Positions 36,220 to 46,643 of a stretch of 64,000 nt of DNA are shown piece by piece. The DNA is from Pseudopyrenochaeta lycopersici. Its lineage: Eukaryota; Ascomycota; Dothideomycetes; Pleosporales; Pseudopyrenochaetaceae. Where the stretch lies: positions 496,001 to 560,000 of the forward strand of contig NHZP01000002.1 of the NCBI GenBank assembly GCA_003313425.1. The letters run 5' to 3'. Below the pieces are notes generated by a model. That model was not told the DNA's origin and ran no database searches. It worked only from the letters and a program-made list of their open reading frames with translations. Position numbers and translations under genes: made by a program. Positions within the stretch are counted from its first letter, which is position 1; each line of letters starts with the position of its first letter.

Positions 36220-37855
36220 TCTGTAGGTTGTTTACGCCGGCAAGCGGGGTATGATATAGCAGCAGAGGAGAAGCACGTCGGCGCCAAAGCAAGGCACGAG
36301 TGAGTCGGACAGATGCGGAATGCTGGGGATGATTCGGGGATCGCGGCAATTAGTCGGGGTATCGTGCGAAGGGGGTCCGTACTGTAAGGACGGCGACGTC
36401 TTTTATCGTCTTGTCGGCCTCATGCCTCGTTGCGCCGTTGGGGACTTCCCTGGCGGTGTGAGGGGGGGATGGCAGGTGTATGATGTACAGATGTCGCTAG
36501 ATGGCGCTAACACTAATCAGGCTGCCCGTTTCAGCAAGCCAGATGATCAGGCGCAAGTGGCGGGAAAACAAAGGATCAAGTTAATCTATCAACCAGACGA
36601 CGACGCGCAATGCTAGCGGATAAACGAGTCGAGCATCCAGGGCGGGCTTGAAAGATGTCAGACGCGTTGAGCACCACACGACGTGTTGCTCTGTTGTCCA
36701 GCTGCGGTTGAGGAGCTGATACGATAAGATAGGGACAGGTCCCCCCCGCGCGCGCGTCAGCTAGCTGATTACACCACCACTGTGTCCCGGCGCCGACGTG
36801 ATTTCTCTGAGTGATGATGAGATGAGCCCACAAATACTTCACATCAAACCTTCCCTGCTCTGACTCCTACCAGCCGGAGAAGGTCCTTTTCCATGACATC
36901 GTTAGGCCAATTTTTTTGCTCGAGACTCCATCCACAAAATGCCTGCGACGTCCAGTCGCTGGTGTTGAAGCCCGTCACACCACCGACCTGAGCTATTTTC
37001 TCAATCTTACCCGAGCCGCCTCCATCTACTGTCTCACGGCCCGTGTCTCCCTCAATGCCCGACGTGACCGTGTACTTTCTCGCCCAGTTGCAGCATATCT
37101 AACCTGTGTGGCTGATCTTGCCTTCTCTCCTGGCAAGATCTCACTTGTTGACTTCTAGGGCGCAGTGTGAGGTGCCTTGCAAGGAGGCGTAGCGCCGACG
37201 TCAGTCACATGGCCCCTGTCCATTACTACACCATGACAACCAGTCCTCGCCCGGCTAACTTGCCGACCAAGCATATCGAACCTGTCGCACAGCAAGCATC
37301 AGGTCATTAAGGAGAATATCGGAACTATAACGATTGAATTGCTTGCGTATGGTGCAAGTCGCTGGAGCTTGAAACATTTTTTTTTCCTTTCTCTGTAACA
37401 CAAGCTGAACGCTACTGCGCAAACCCAGCAGAGTATCAAAAACCCTCTTAATTATCTTCCATAAACAGATTTCAGTGTTGTAATAATTCTACGAAAGCTT
37501 TCGAAATGTGTCATGGAGGCCCAGGAAAGCTTATTCTATGGCGATATCCGAGGTATCTATCCTACGTGCTGTCATCATTGATGCTCGCAGACGCCGTCAG
37601 ACTGTCGGTATGCCTGATCAACGATAACGGGAATAAGTACAAATGGTATTAAGTTTCTCATAGCAGGATGATAAAAAAAATAAGCATTTATATGTGCTAC
37701 ATAGGTATCTCGGAAGGACATGCCGCCGTGCGGGACAGATACAACAAATGCGCCGTCGCCCCAAACTCCAGACGCCATGCAGTCACAAAATGAGTGTATC
37801 TAAAAGTGCTACGTTTAACATGCTCGTGTCTGCTTCTTTGTGCCTTTTGTCAATT
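36220..37855. other. Intergenic
   Basis: About 1.6 kb, including a short C/CG-rich tract near 36741-36757. A small plus-strand frame at 36916-37158 has no motif. Nothing else supportable. Confidence 0.45.
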
Positions 37856-39530
37856 TTATGGAGTAGAGTCGTATTGCGCTCCCCATACCCTCCTTGCATC
37901 TTCCTCACTCATTTCCTCGCCTTCCCCAACATCAGCCCATCTCTTGACCCTCTTAATCCTATCCCCGATCTTTCTCTTAAGAGTACATTCACCATTTCCC
38001 TGACAGATCTCCTGTCTGCCCAGGTTCTTGAATCTAGGGCCTAGGGGCCCATTCACATAGTGATACTGGCCAAGGAAGCGGTACTGACGCGGGTCGCTGA
38101 GCGGGTAAAATTTGTCGCCCCAGTGGCCGGCGAAGTAAAACCAGCTGATGGGCGCGGTAGGATTGAGATTTGAGGGGAAGAGAGAGTCGCTTTGGTGGTG
38201 GTAAATGAAAGAATACATGTTTTGAACAGGATCCCAGAGGGGCCCGCGGTCAGTAATGTCGTGTAGAATGCCGCCTGGAAGGACATATGGATGAACACCT
38301 GCAGTACCGTACATTGCGTGGGTTCCAGTGGCAGAGAAGCCGATGGGCTAATATGTGTTAGTCTTGGTATCTCGATTGTGGTCGTCTGAGACTCACCCTC
38401 TTGCCTGACTTCTCAATTGCCTCCCACGTGTACGCTTCACCAAAGCTGTGCTCACTGAAGAATACCGCCTTAGGCACACCGTTCTGGAATCGAACCACTG
38501 TATGCTCCCAGTCACCGACATGGTTACCGAAGCGAACGTTGAAGACCGCATTACCGAGATTGTAGCTGTAAAAGAAGAACCAGAAAGCATCCACGACGCC
38601 GTCACCTTTTGGAACAACGATAAGCACTGCAGGGGCATCACTTCTACCGCCCACAACCTTCTTGCCCGTCCACTTACGACGGCGATTCCGTAGCTCTGGT
38701 TGCCAGTACTGATCTTCGTCATCCACGAGCCCTTCACCTTCCGGAGTCTTCGTCGGTATTGGAAGTCCTGGCGATGTGGAGGCGGGCCGGATGCCACCTT
38801 TGTCCTTGGTGTCTCCAGGCCCTACGTGCCACCAGTCAGACTTCTCACCAACTGTGTCCTCTTCGTAGTGCGGGTTCAGATGATTGTCGTCTTGCTCGTT
38901 ATCATCGTTTCCGCCTTTTGGGACATCGGGAATATTCGTCTCACCACCCAGCCAGTCCGGACGATCCTCGACATTGTCGTCGCTTTGTAAGTATACAAAT
39001 CTACCCCACCTATTCAGCTCTCCGAGATTAGTCAGATTGGGGTGGTCATCGGTAGCCTGCAGAGGTGTGTAATTGAGGTGAGGTGTGGTATGTATCAGGT
39101 GTTCCACAAGATCACATGGCCAATACTGTTCTCCAGAATAGAGATGGATGAGCGGTGCATGCTCTATGACGTAGTCGGGTATTTCGCGCTCCTCTTGCGG
39201 TTCCCAGTCATCTGGGAGATTTCTGGCATCATTCCAGAAGTCGGTCAAGTTTATCCCAGCACTGTTTCCTGCGTGCACAGACTTCTGCTTCCCAGCCCTA
39301 GCCTCGGTGGTCCATTGCGCCTTGCTTAGGTGTGCCAAACCACACATCCCAAACCAGTCGCAAGCTTTACGATCGATCCATGAGTGCGATGATGCAACCC
39401 ACGCCCTTTCGTCTGCGCGTTCATCTGATGGCGTCAGACTTTCAAAAAGAAAGTTTTGGTATATTTGGGAAAGGGAGAAGAGCCCGAAGAAGGTACCCGC
39501 AGCAGCAACTGCGGGTTTCTTGCCCTTCAT
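37856..39530 (-). CDS. VPS62: Vps62/Tda6-like vacuolar protein sorting protein
   Basis: Exons 38397-39530 and 37856-38347 with a 49-bp intron; 541 residues from the ATG at 39530. That start gives MKGKK followed by a hydrophobic segment (AVAAAGTFFGLFSLSQIY), a plausible signal anchor. The frame stays open upstream to 39827 but has no ATG there. Family features: YVIEHAPLIHLYSGEQYWPC, FWFFFYSYNLGNAVFNVRFG, NHVGDWEHTVVRF, VFFSEHSFGEAYTWEA, then across the intron PIGFSATGTHAMYG, and VNGPLGPRFKNLG. These are the signature blocks of fungal Vps62 (DUF946-type) proteins, implicated in cytoplasm-to-vacuole trafficking in yeast; the molecular function is not known. Confidence 0.88.
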
Positions 39531-40582
39531 CTGAGTATCCAGTTCATTCGAAGGGCCAAAGGCACCAGCAACTGATGTGGGAGCTTGCCCAGACGGTTGT
39601 GCATGTGAGGAGGAGTCTATAAGGATGTCGATTGTAGGTATGATGCGATCGGGAGAGGCGTCTGGAGCGGCATCTGGGGTCCCAGGAGGGGTTTGGGTTG
39701 AGTGTATCGTTACTTGCGGGTATTCAAGAATATTGTATGGGTCTATCGAGGGCGTCGGGAGTGACGATGGCAGGAAGCCCCGCAGCGGGACCTGCCCGCC
39801 ATGTTGAAGGTAGGGAACGATAGGCACTGATCAGTTAGCATTAGGCTCAACAATCAATTAGGAAATAAGTCTGTCCAGTGGCAGCCCAAGAGCATTCTGA
39901 AGCCGATATTACCGAAGCTGACAAAAGCCCACGAGAGACAGTAGAACGCTCCAACCTCTGGCCATGGTCCTTGCCGCCAGGAAGCTCAAGGAACCACCCG
40001 GAAGACAGATAGCACCAACGGAATCTCGGAGCTCATGTTAAGCCCATGCTTCGAGCTAATCATCAACCTGCAAGAGATTGAAAAGTGGGGAGACTGCGGA
40101 AGTGACGGAGAGACTCATGATGACTTGAACTTGCCATAATCTGGCCGGACATGCGCGGAACTGTACTTACTGGCTGGCACCTGAACAGCCTTCTCGGCGC
40201 TGAAAGCAGGCCTTGTAGACGAGTACTGCTCAGAGTAAGACGTCAATTCACGCGACAAATCAATTGCAGTGTGAAAGGGCTCGGACTACAACAAGGCGCG
40301 TCGGCGGGTATGTAAGCTGGAGCGCTGCAGGCTGGGCACACGTCGTGTGACGCTAAGCAGGGAATGGCTCGCGGAAACCACGGAAGCGATGCGGCTCTCA
40401 GATTGACCTTTGCCGTGCACGAGCAGCCGCACGCTTTTATCGATATGTGTCCGAGACGTATACCGCCAATTGTCATGCATCAAAATGCGGCTCACCCGCA
40501 CTGTGCCTACCAAAAAACCAGAACCAGTAACAACCTTTGGAGTTACACAATCGCGCGCCCACATTGTGCGTGGGGTGCGAAG

Positions 40583-40672
40583 GAGCTTGAACGAGCTTGA
40601 ACGAGCTTGAACGAGCTTGAACGAGCTTGAACGAGCTTGAACGAGCTTGAACGAGCTTGAACGAGCTTGAAC
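40583..40672. repeat. Minisatellite, nine perfect copies of GAGCTTGAAC
   Basis: Ten-base unit repeated nine times without a mismatch across exactly 90 bp. Perfect identity suggests recent expansion. No gene covers it. Confidence 0.95.
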
Positions 40673-40857
40673 GACCTCGGTCGCCTTTTTCGCTGAACTC
40701 AGAAAACATGGAGAACACAGTGATGCATACAATCTCCAGGACGCCATTCCGAATGTATGTGTTTGCTCTGCACGTTTCCCCTTTGGTAGACTGACGGGGC
40801 ATCAAAAAGACAGCCCCACTCGGTTGTCCTCTACAGCCTCATGTTTGTTGTGTTGCC

Positions 40858-40864
40858 AAAAAAA
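40858..40864 (-). terminator. Pol III terminator of tRNA-Tyr
   Basis: Seven A on the plus strand (T7 in the tRNA sense strand), 11 nt beyond the mature 3' end. Confidence 0.8.
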
Positions 40865-40875
40865 GATATGTGGTA

Positions 40876-40962
40876 TCTCCGCTCCCAGAATCGAACTAGG
40901 GACCTTTCGATAACAATATGCTATTACAGTCGAACGTGATGAACCAACTACACCAAGCGGAG
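40876..40962 (-). tRNA. tRNA-Tyr (anticodon GTA) with 12-nt intron
   Basis: The minus strand folds as a full tRNA. The acceptor stem CTCCGCT pairs with AGCGGAG; the D-arm contains AGTTGG; the anticodon stem TTCGA pairs with TCGAA; the T-arm is CCTAG-TTCGATT-CTGGG. The loop reads CTGTAA followed by extra bases, so the anticodon is GTA and an intron of about 12 nt (40912-40923) sits one base 3' of the anticodon, the canonical place, as in other eukaryotic tRNA-Tyr genes. Internal A box (TGGTGTAGTTGG) and B box (GTTCGATTC) are intact. Confidence 0.93.
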
Positions 40963-41373
40963 GCTTCCAGCTAGACGCTGGGCTCGGTTGCTACACCAAG
41001 AAACATCTTGATTGATGCAATCGGAATTCATAGTATAATTTATATACTGAGAAAGTGAATAGTCTAAGATCGCACCTCAATCGCGCATCGTTCCGTAGGC
41101 GAAAGACTATGACTATTAACGTTAATAAGCTTTCCAGGTACTTTGCGCTACCTAAACTCAACATTAGCCCTTATTGGACCTACCCCACGCTTCCGACCCA
41201 CACTTCTACCCCATCAACCTTCCACATACTGCACCCTCAGTCACGCCAACGAAAGCTGTCTCTCATCAGCACTTTCTGGGATGGTTCGAAGCTATACAGA
41301 CCACTTTCGACGTCACTAGCTAGCGGGCAAATCGCAACCCCGCGGCAGGCAAGGTGGCTCAATCGTTAGAACC
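40963..41373. promoter_or_regulatory. Divergent spacer, tRNA-Tyr / TFIIIC subunit
   Basis: 411 bp separating the 5' ends of a Pol III gene and a gene for a subunit of the Pol III factor TFIIIC. No further sites identified. Confidence 0.5.
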
Positions 41374-42162
41374 ATGACCAACACACTGGACGACGATTGG
41401 GAATACGAGTACGATGAGCATGAGACTGAGGACTTTTATATCCCTCTCGACCTATCTAATGTCCCTGACGCCCAAGTCCCAATGGCCTCGCAAGGTCGCC
41501 CAGGACACCCAACGTTGCTTAAAAGTAGGCTGCGGGCGCTGAATGCAGCTCGTGGCCAACCTGCAGAAATCGATATCAACAGCCCGGATGGAGAGACGGC
41601 TACAATGGGCGAAGTACAGATTATTGGCTTGCATACGCCGAACCCGTTAGTCTTGCACAACGGCAAGCTGTTGAGCTGTCAATGGACGGCGACTATCGGA
41701 ACTGACATGTTCTTTGTGAAGCCAACCGCGATTTCTGGTACAACGTCTTCGCCTCTACGGTCGCTGCCATCTGTTGACCTACTCTCCTTGGGCACTGTTA
41801 AGCTGGTCGCAAAAGTAGGGCGACTGCGGCCACACGATGATCTTATCGATGACACCAGCGACACGCAGCCGGCGACTGAACCTGCAAATGTCACCAAAGA
41901 CAACCCACATGCCTCCACGGCATTGGTTCAAATTGCACCCGAAGAAGTGCAGCCCGCCACAAGTGAGGTCTGCTCGGCCCCAACGGGCTTCCTTGCAAGA
42001 TTAAACCAGGCCAAGAGTAGGAGAGGAGAATCATCACGTCTGGCCGTCTCCAAAACGCCAAACGGCTTCCGCTTAGTGCCTGGAGAAATGGTAAACGAAG
42101 TTTTTGCCGCAAATGGAGGCATGTCGCATGTACCGGCTGATACAGTCATGGGAGGGACGTGA
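41374..42162 (+). CDS. TFIIIC small subunit, triple-barrel domain (Sfc7/Tfc7-like)
   Basis: Single exon, 262 residues. The acidic aromatic N-terminus (DDDWEYEYDEHETEDFYIPLDL) followed by EVQIIGLHTPNPLVLHNGKLLSCQWTATIGTDMFFV is the signature of the TFIIIC subunit-6 triple-barrel domain (PF10419), here about residues 15-150. The remainder is variable, with GFLARLNQAKSRRG and NGFRLVPGEMVNEVF near the end. TFIIIC binds tRNA gene B boxes; this subunit belongs to the tauA part that contacts the A box. It starts 411 bp from a tRNA gene. Confidence 0.86.
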   Translation: MTNTLDDDWEYEYDEHETEDFYIPLDLSNVPDAQVPMASQGRPGHPTLLKSRLRALNAARGQPAEIDINSPDGETATMGEVQIIGLHTPNPLVLHNGKLLSCQWTATIGTDMFFVKPTAISGTTSSPLRSLPSVDLLSLGTVKLVAKVGRLRPHDDLIDDTSDTQPATEPANVTKDNPHASTALVQIAPEEVQPATSEVCSAPTGFLARLNQAKSRRGESSRLAVSKTPNGFRLVPGEMVNEVFAANGGMSHVPADTVMGGT

Positions 42163-43004
42163 TATAAGAGCTGAGAAATCAATACTGTATGTTTGTCTAT
42201 GATATCACCCACCTTCACCGAATGGACTTGAGGGCGAAACTGTGCGTTCAGCGTGTGTGAAGACCGACAGCACGCTATTCTGGTGATGGGAAGTGCAGGC
42301 TAATAACTTGCACCTTCACCATCTCAGGTTCTTTTGCCATCTGCCCGAAATGACGCAGTCTGTCACATTAGACAGTACCAACGGCACCCATCGCTATTGC
42401 CTACCAGCGCTTAGACGTTTCTCTTACCATCCTACTCAACATGTATCAATCCCATTTGTACTTTATTTTATATACTGCCCACCAAATCCTGTCCAATCAA
42501 GACATTGTTTGAGCCTCAAGATACAGCATAGTGCGTATGCTGCGTGGGCTAATCAGGGATCGCTACAATTTGTGGGCTCCAAATCGAACATGTGGTAACG
42601 GTGGTTATCAGTTGCCACGGCATTTTATGTACGATACATTAAGAATGCATTTTGAATAATAGGAGTAGTCTAGCTAAAGGATGCTACATAAATGTCTTTG
42701 GCTTTGGGCTTAGAAAGAGGCACGCAAAGATTGCTTGCAACACCTCCAGGAATGACATGTCATGGAAAAGGGCGTGATTTTCGGGATCAGAAACTCGTCT
42801 ATGTGCCTGTCCAATAAAAATGATACTGTAGTTAAGCCACCTTTGCAGTGTTTCTACTGCAGCCATTTACTAGTGCTCCGTCCAACGCCAGTCAATGCAC
42901 GAAGGAGACAAAGTCAGACAAGTTCTACACAAGACTGGGGAACGAAAATAGTATAAAAGCACTGGCTCGCTCAAGAATGCTGAACATACAACCAGTCAGT
43001 GGTT
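42163..43004. other. Intergenic, convergent 3' flanks
   Basis: 842 bp, AT-rich, nothing recognised. Confidence 0.5.
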
Positions 43005-44498
43005 TTATAGGTACTTCTTAGGAGCGCCGTTCCTTCGCTTTTTGTACACTATATATGCCCCAGTGACCATGATCTGCACAGCGATGGCGATGAAGAGGAA
43101 TGATATCAGACTGGGTTTATGACTGCCAACAACTGTACAACAGTTAGCGCGCCTAGTCTTGTAAACACAGTTGGCCTTTTTCAAGAGAAACTTACCAGCA
43201 CCCATAGCCAACGGTAAACTCCTACTCAATCCCTCCTGGCTGTTCTCAATCGCCCTATGCACCTGCTGCATCATATCTTTGAAGTCTTTGCTCTCTAGGT
43301 CTCTAAGTATTTCCATTGTCGTGCGTTCCACCTTCTCCACATTCCTGATTGTCGCTGCCGAGCGATCATCAATGGGCACAACGCGATGCATCAGGTCGTT
43401 GAAGCGTTGTTCATTGAGTTTGTGCATTTGCTCGACAAGTTCAAGCATGTTGGCGACGCGGTTGTTAATGATTTGTATTCGGTTGTGCAGGTCGGCGAAT
43501 TGGTCTTGTTGACTCCTGATGCTCCCAGCTAGTACGTCTTCCAGCATCTTGGGAATGTTTTTTTGGTCTGTCGAGGAGCCGTGCTGTTGCTGCTGCTGGT
43601 GAGTTTGCTGCTCATGGACTTTTTGCATGGCTATATTTTGCTGCTGTTGATGCTGGTCGATATTTGCATAGCGGTTCTTATTGGGCTCTTCGCGGGTGTT
43701 CGAGTTTGTGGTGGACACGATGAACTTGTGGACTTCGAAGGAGTCGGGGTTTTCGGCGGAGGAGGCAGAGACACCGAAATAATAGCCTTCGGGCAGTTTG
43801 ACCTGTTCAGACTATTAGTAAACCGAAGAAGAATGCGAGAGGGCAATGCGAGCACAGCGTACCTTATCGGTCTTGAAGCAAGATTCTCCGTCTACAAGCA
43901 CTTCGAGGAAACCGTTGGCATGATGGAGCTTGATTGGGCTCAAAAGACCGCGATTCCTGTAAGCATAATCGCATTTGCCGAAAGCCAGCGTGTCCGGGTC
44001 CGGATGCGATTTGATATCAATGGTGCCGTCATTCAAAAATCCCCGCACCGAGCCTCCATGCCCCTCGTACTGATCCACGACCAGAACGAGTCCGTCAAAT
44101 CTGGGCGCTGTATACAAGCTGGTGGGAGTCTCATGGGCCTGGGACTCCTTGACGTACCAAATCTGCAAGTTACCAGCTCCACGCTCCATGCCAGTGGCCC
44201 TGAAGTCGAGCTCTGCAGTCCAATCGCCAGCATGATGCAGGGGGTCTTGTGTCCATAATGAGCCCCGCTTGTTGCCAGGATATGGGGGTGTGAGGATCAC
44301 CCGATCGGACAGGATCTGGGGCACGTAGTCGTCGCTGCCCTGCACGACGAAATGAGGGATGGCGCGGAGATCGGGGGATATGTATACGCCATCCTTCTGG
44401 CCGAAGCTGAGGTTATCTATCACGTACTGTGCGCGTACTGCAGAGAGTGCGAGGGTGGACCAAGCAAAGGTGCGGAGCGATTGCGATGTAATGTGCAT
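43005..44498 (-). CDS. L-type lectin cargo receptor (Emp46/Emp47/ERGIC-53 type)
   Basis: Exons 43863-44498, 43196-43802 and 43005-43132; introns of 60 and 63 bp; 456 residues. 44498 is the first ATG; upstream the frame has none. Order: signal peptide (MHITSQSLRTFAWSTLALSA), legume-lectin domain (LSFGQKDGVYISPD, GAGNLQIWYV, FDGLVLVVDQYEGHGGSVRG, LPEGYYFGVSASSA), a Gln-rich stretch, a long heptad region likely to be coiled coil, one membrane span (LISFLFIAIAVQIMVTGAYI) and a short basic tail ending KKYL. That tail is a perfect C-terminal KKxx COPI retrieval signal. It fits a glycoprotein cargo receptor cycling between ER and Golgi. Confidence 0.93.
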
Positions 44499-45209
44499 AG
44501 CGATGGCGGGGCGCAATTGCGCTGTAGCAACGGGTTGGTTCTGAAGCGGTGGCGGCAGATGCAATTAAAAGATGGTAGTTGACGTTTAAAAAAAATCTAT
44601 CTGGTGTCTGGTCAACCTCTGCGTGGTACCGTGGTCTCTGTTCCAAGTGAAGCATACCCTCGCATCAAGTCGTAGCACGCTCCGCCCGCGTTGCACAAAG
44701 CTTCACCCAACGGTCGCAAAGAAAGTGCAGCCGCCAATAGACAAGCGATTGGGTATGTCAAGTTGATAGCACTGCAGTAGAAGAAAAGCTGCCGCCAAAT
44801 GGGCAGACAGGAGATTTATCGGGAGTTGGACGAGCTTAGGGACAGCTGTGCTTAAGACGACACGGCATATGACATTGATTGGGTGGCCCATGCACCAGCA
44901 TATGGGGACTGCGACGGCTGTGGTGGGCCGAACACTGAGGGAAGAGCCAGGTGTAGAATCCAGACGCTGGATATGAAGTGACGGTGGTCCTAAGACGCGG
45001 TCCGCTCAGCTACAGAGTCGACGGCAGCAAACGGGAAGCTCAGCGGCGGGGAGGTGCAGTGGCCAGCAGCTTTCCTTGCATCGGGGGTTGTGATTCGCCG
45101 ACACCATTTTCTCGTCGTCGTCGTCGACCTCATCACCAAAGCTCCGTCCGCCATTGCCGCCTGCACGCCTTCCAAGCTCCACGCCGCAACCCAGCATAGT
45201 ACAGCCGTC
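44499..45209. promoter_or_regulatory. Divergent promoter region, lectin / prohibitin 2
   Basis: 711 bp between start codons; probably holds both promoters. A GTCGTC run precedes the prohibitin start. No specific factor site claimed. Confidence 0.45.
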
Positions 45210-46277
45210 ATGTCTGCTCCGGATCCCAAGGAAGCCTGGGCGCGCATCCAGAACGAACTCACGCGACGAAGCGCTCGGCTAGGAGGAAGTGGAGGCGGTG
45301 CGCCCAAGGGCCTGTTTGGAGGCATCGGAGGTCTGGTCCTGGTCGGCGGTGGGATATGGCTGGCAAACAATGCCTTGTTCAACGGTGCGTCGTCAGCCTC
45401 GCCCTGGGATTGCCATTACGCCTCTGCGCGGCTGCTGTAAGATGGAATGGAGCTGACCTGCATACAGTCGACGGTGGCCACCGGGCAATCAAGTACACCA
45501 GAGTCGGCGGCGTCCAGAAAGAAATCTACAACGAAGGAACCCACTTCCGAATCCCCTGGTTCGAAACACCCATCACATACGACGTGCGCGCCAAACCGCG
45601 AAACGTCGCTTCCCTGACCGGAACAAAGGACTTGCAGATGGTCAACATCACCTGCCGTGTGCTCTCGAGACCGCGAGTCGACGCCCTGCCGCAGATATAC
45701 CGAACACTGGGTACGGATTATGATGAGCGGGTGCTGCCTTCCATTGTCAACGAGGTGCTGAAGAGTGTCGTGGCCCAATTCAATGCCAGCCAGCTCATCA
45801 CCCAGCGTGAGAATGTCAGCCGACTGGTGAGAGACAACCTGGTAAGGAGAGCGGCGAGATTCAACATCATGTTGGATGATGTATCGCTGACGGTACGTAA
45901 CCCCTTCCCAAGCCAACTGCCGTCCAACTCATGAAGCCTAGCACCTTGCCTTCTCCCCCGAATTCACTGCCGCCGTCGAAGCCAAGCAAGTCGCCCAACA
46001 AGAGGCCCAGCGTGCCGCCTTCGTCGTCGACAAAGCTCGCCAGGAGAAGCAAGCCACCGTCGTCCGCGCACAGGGTGAGGCACGGTCTGCTGAACTGATT
46101 GGTGACGCCATCAAGAAGTCGAGGTCCTATGTCGATTTGCGCGAGTTCGAGAACGCAAGGAACATCGCACAGATTCTTCAGCAGTCGAGCAACAAAGTCT
46201 ACTTGGACTCGAAGGGCTTGGGCTTGGATATTAGCCAGACACAGAGCGACAAGGAGCAGAGGGCGAGCAGGAAGTAG
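45210..46277 (+). CDS. PHB2: Prohibitin 2
   Basis: Exons 45210-45384, 45468-45892 and 45942-46277; introns of 83 and 49 bp; 311 residues. An N-terminal Gly-rich hydrophobic segment (GLFGGIGGLVLVGGGIWLA) serves as inner-membrane anchor and targeting region. The SPFH/Band-7 domain follows: VDGGHRAIKYTRVGGV, EGTHFRIPWFETPITYDVRA, LPSIVNEVLKSVVAQFNASQ, LITQRENVSRLVRDNL. Then comes the C-terminal coiled coil with AVEAKQVAQQEAQRAAFVVD. With Phb1 it forms ring complexes in the mitochondrial inner membrane that hold m-AAA protease and cardiolipin organisation. PHB2 rather than PHB1 is indicated by the longer N-terminus and length. Confidence 0.96.
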
Positions 46278-46643
46278 GCGGATCAGCGCGCGTATCGTGG
46301 CACTTCAGCAGCTTGGAGAGACGGTGCGACGAGTAATCAGCTTGTATAATTACTTGGAAAAAAGCGTGTGCTACGTAGCTTTCCACTCATGCCTAAACAA
46401 AACACAGCATCCTGTACTCAACATATCCTGGAGCTCCGCCTGTTGACTCAGTGTCTGGTAGTCTCTTGTTTCCTATGGAGCGCCTGACTATAGGCTTCCT
46501 TGTTCTGTCTGACTTCCAATTCACACCTGCACAAATTTTTGTGCAGGCGAGCAGCAGCCATGGCTTTGCGAAGAAATCGTAAGAGCAAATGCCAAACCCC
46601 AAACGCCGGGCAGCCAGCGAGCCATGTACGCATACATAATCGT
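46278..46643. other. Intergenic, convergent 3' flanks
   Basis: 366 bp between convergent prohibitin 2 and primase genes. Nothing seen. Confidence 0.5.

Larger units (their letters stand above)
39531..40875. other. Intergenic with decamer minisatellite
   Basis: About 1.3 kb between Vps62 and tRNA-Tyr. The first 300 bp are open in the Vps62 frame without an ATG. A further minus-strand stretch at about 39850-39955 encodes a hydrophobic run (AFVSFGNIGFRMLLG) but could not be joined in frame. Confidence 0.5.

Noticed and set aside
39531..39827. Vps62 start at 39827
   Set aside because: That codon is GTG; the first ATG in frame is at 39530 and precedes a plausible signal anchor.
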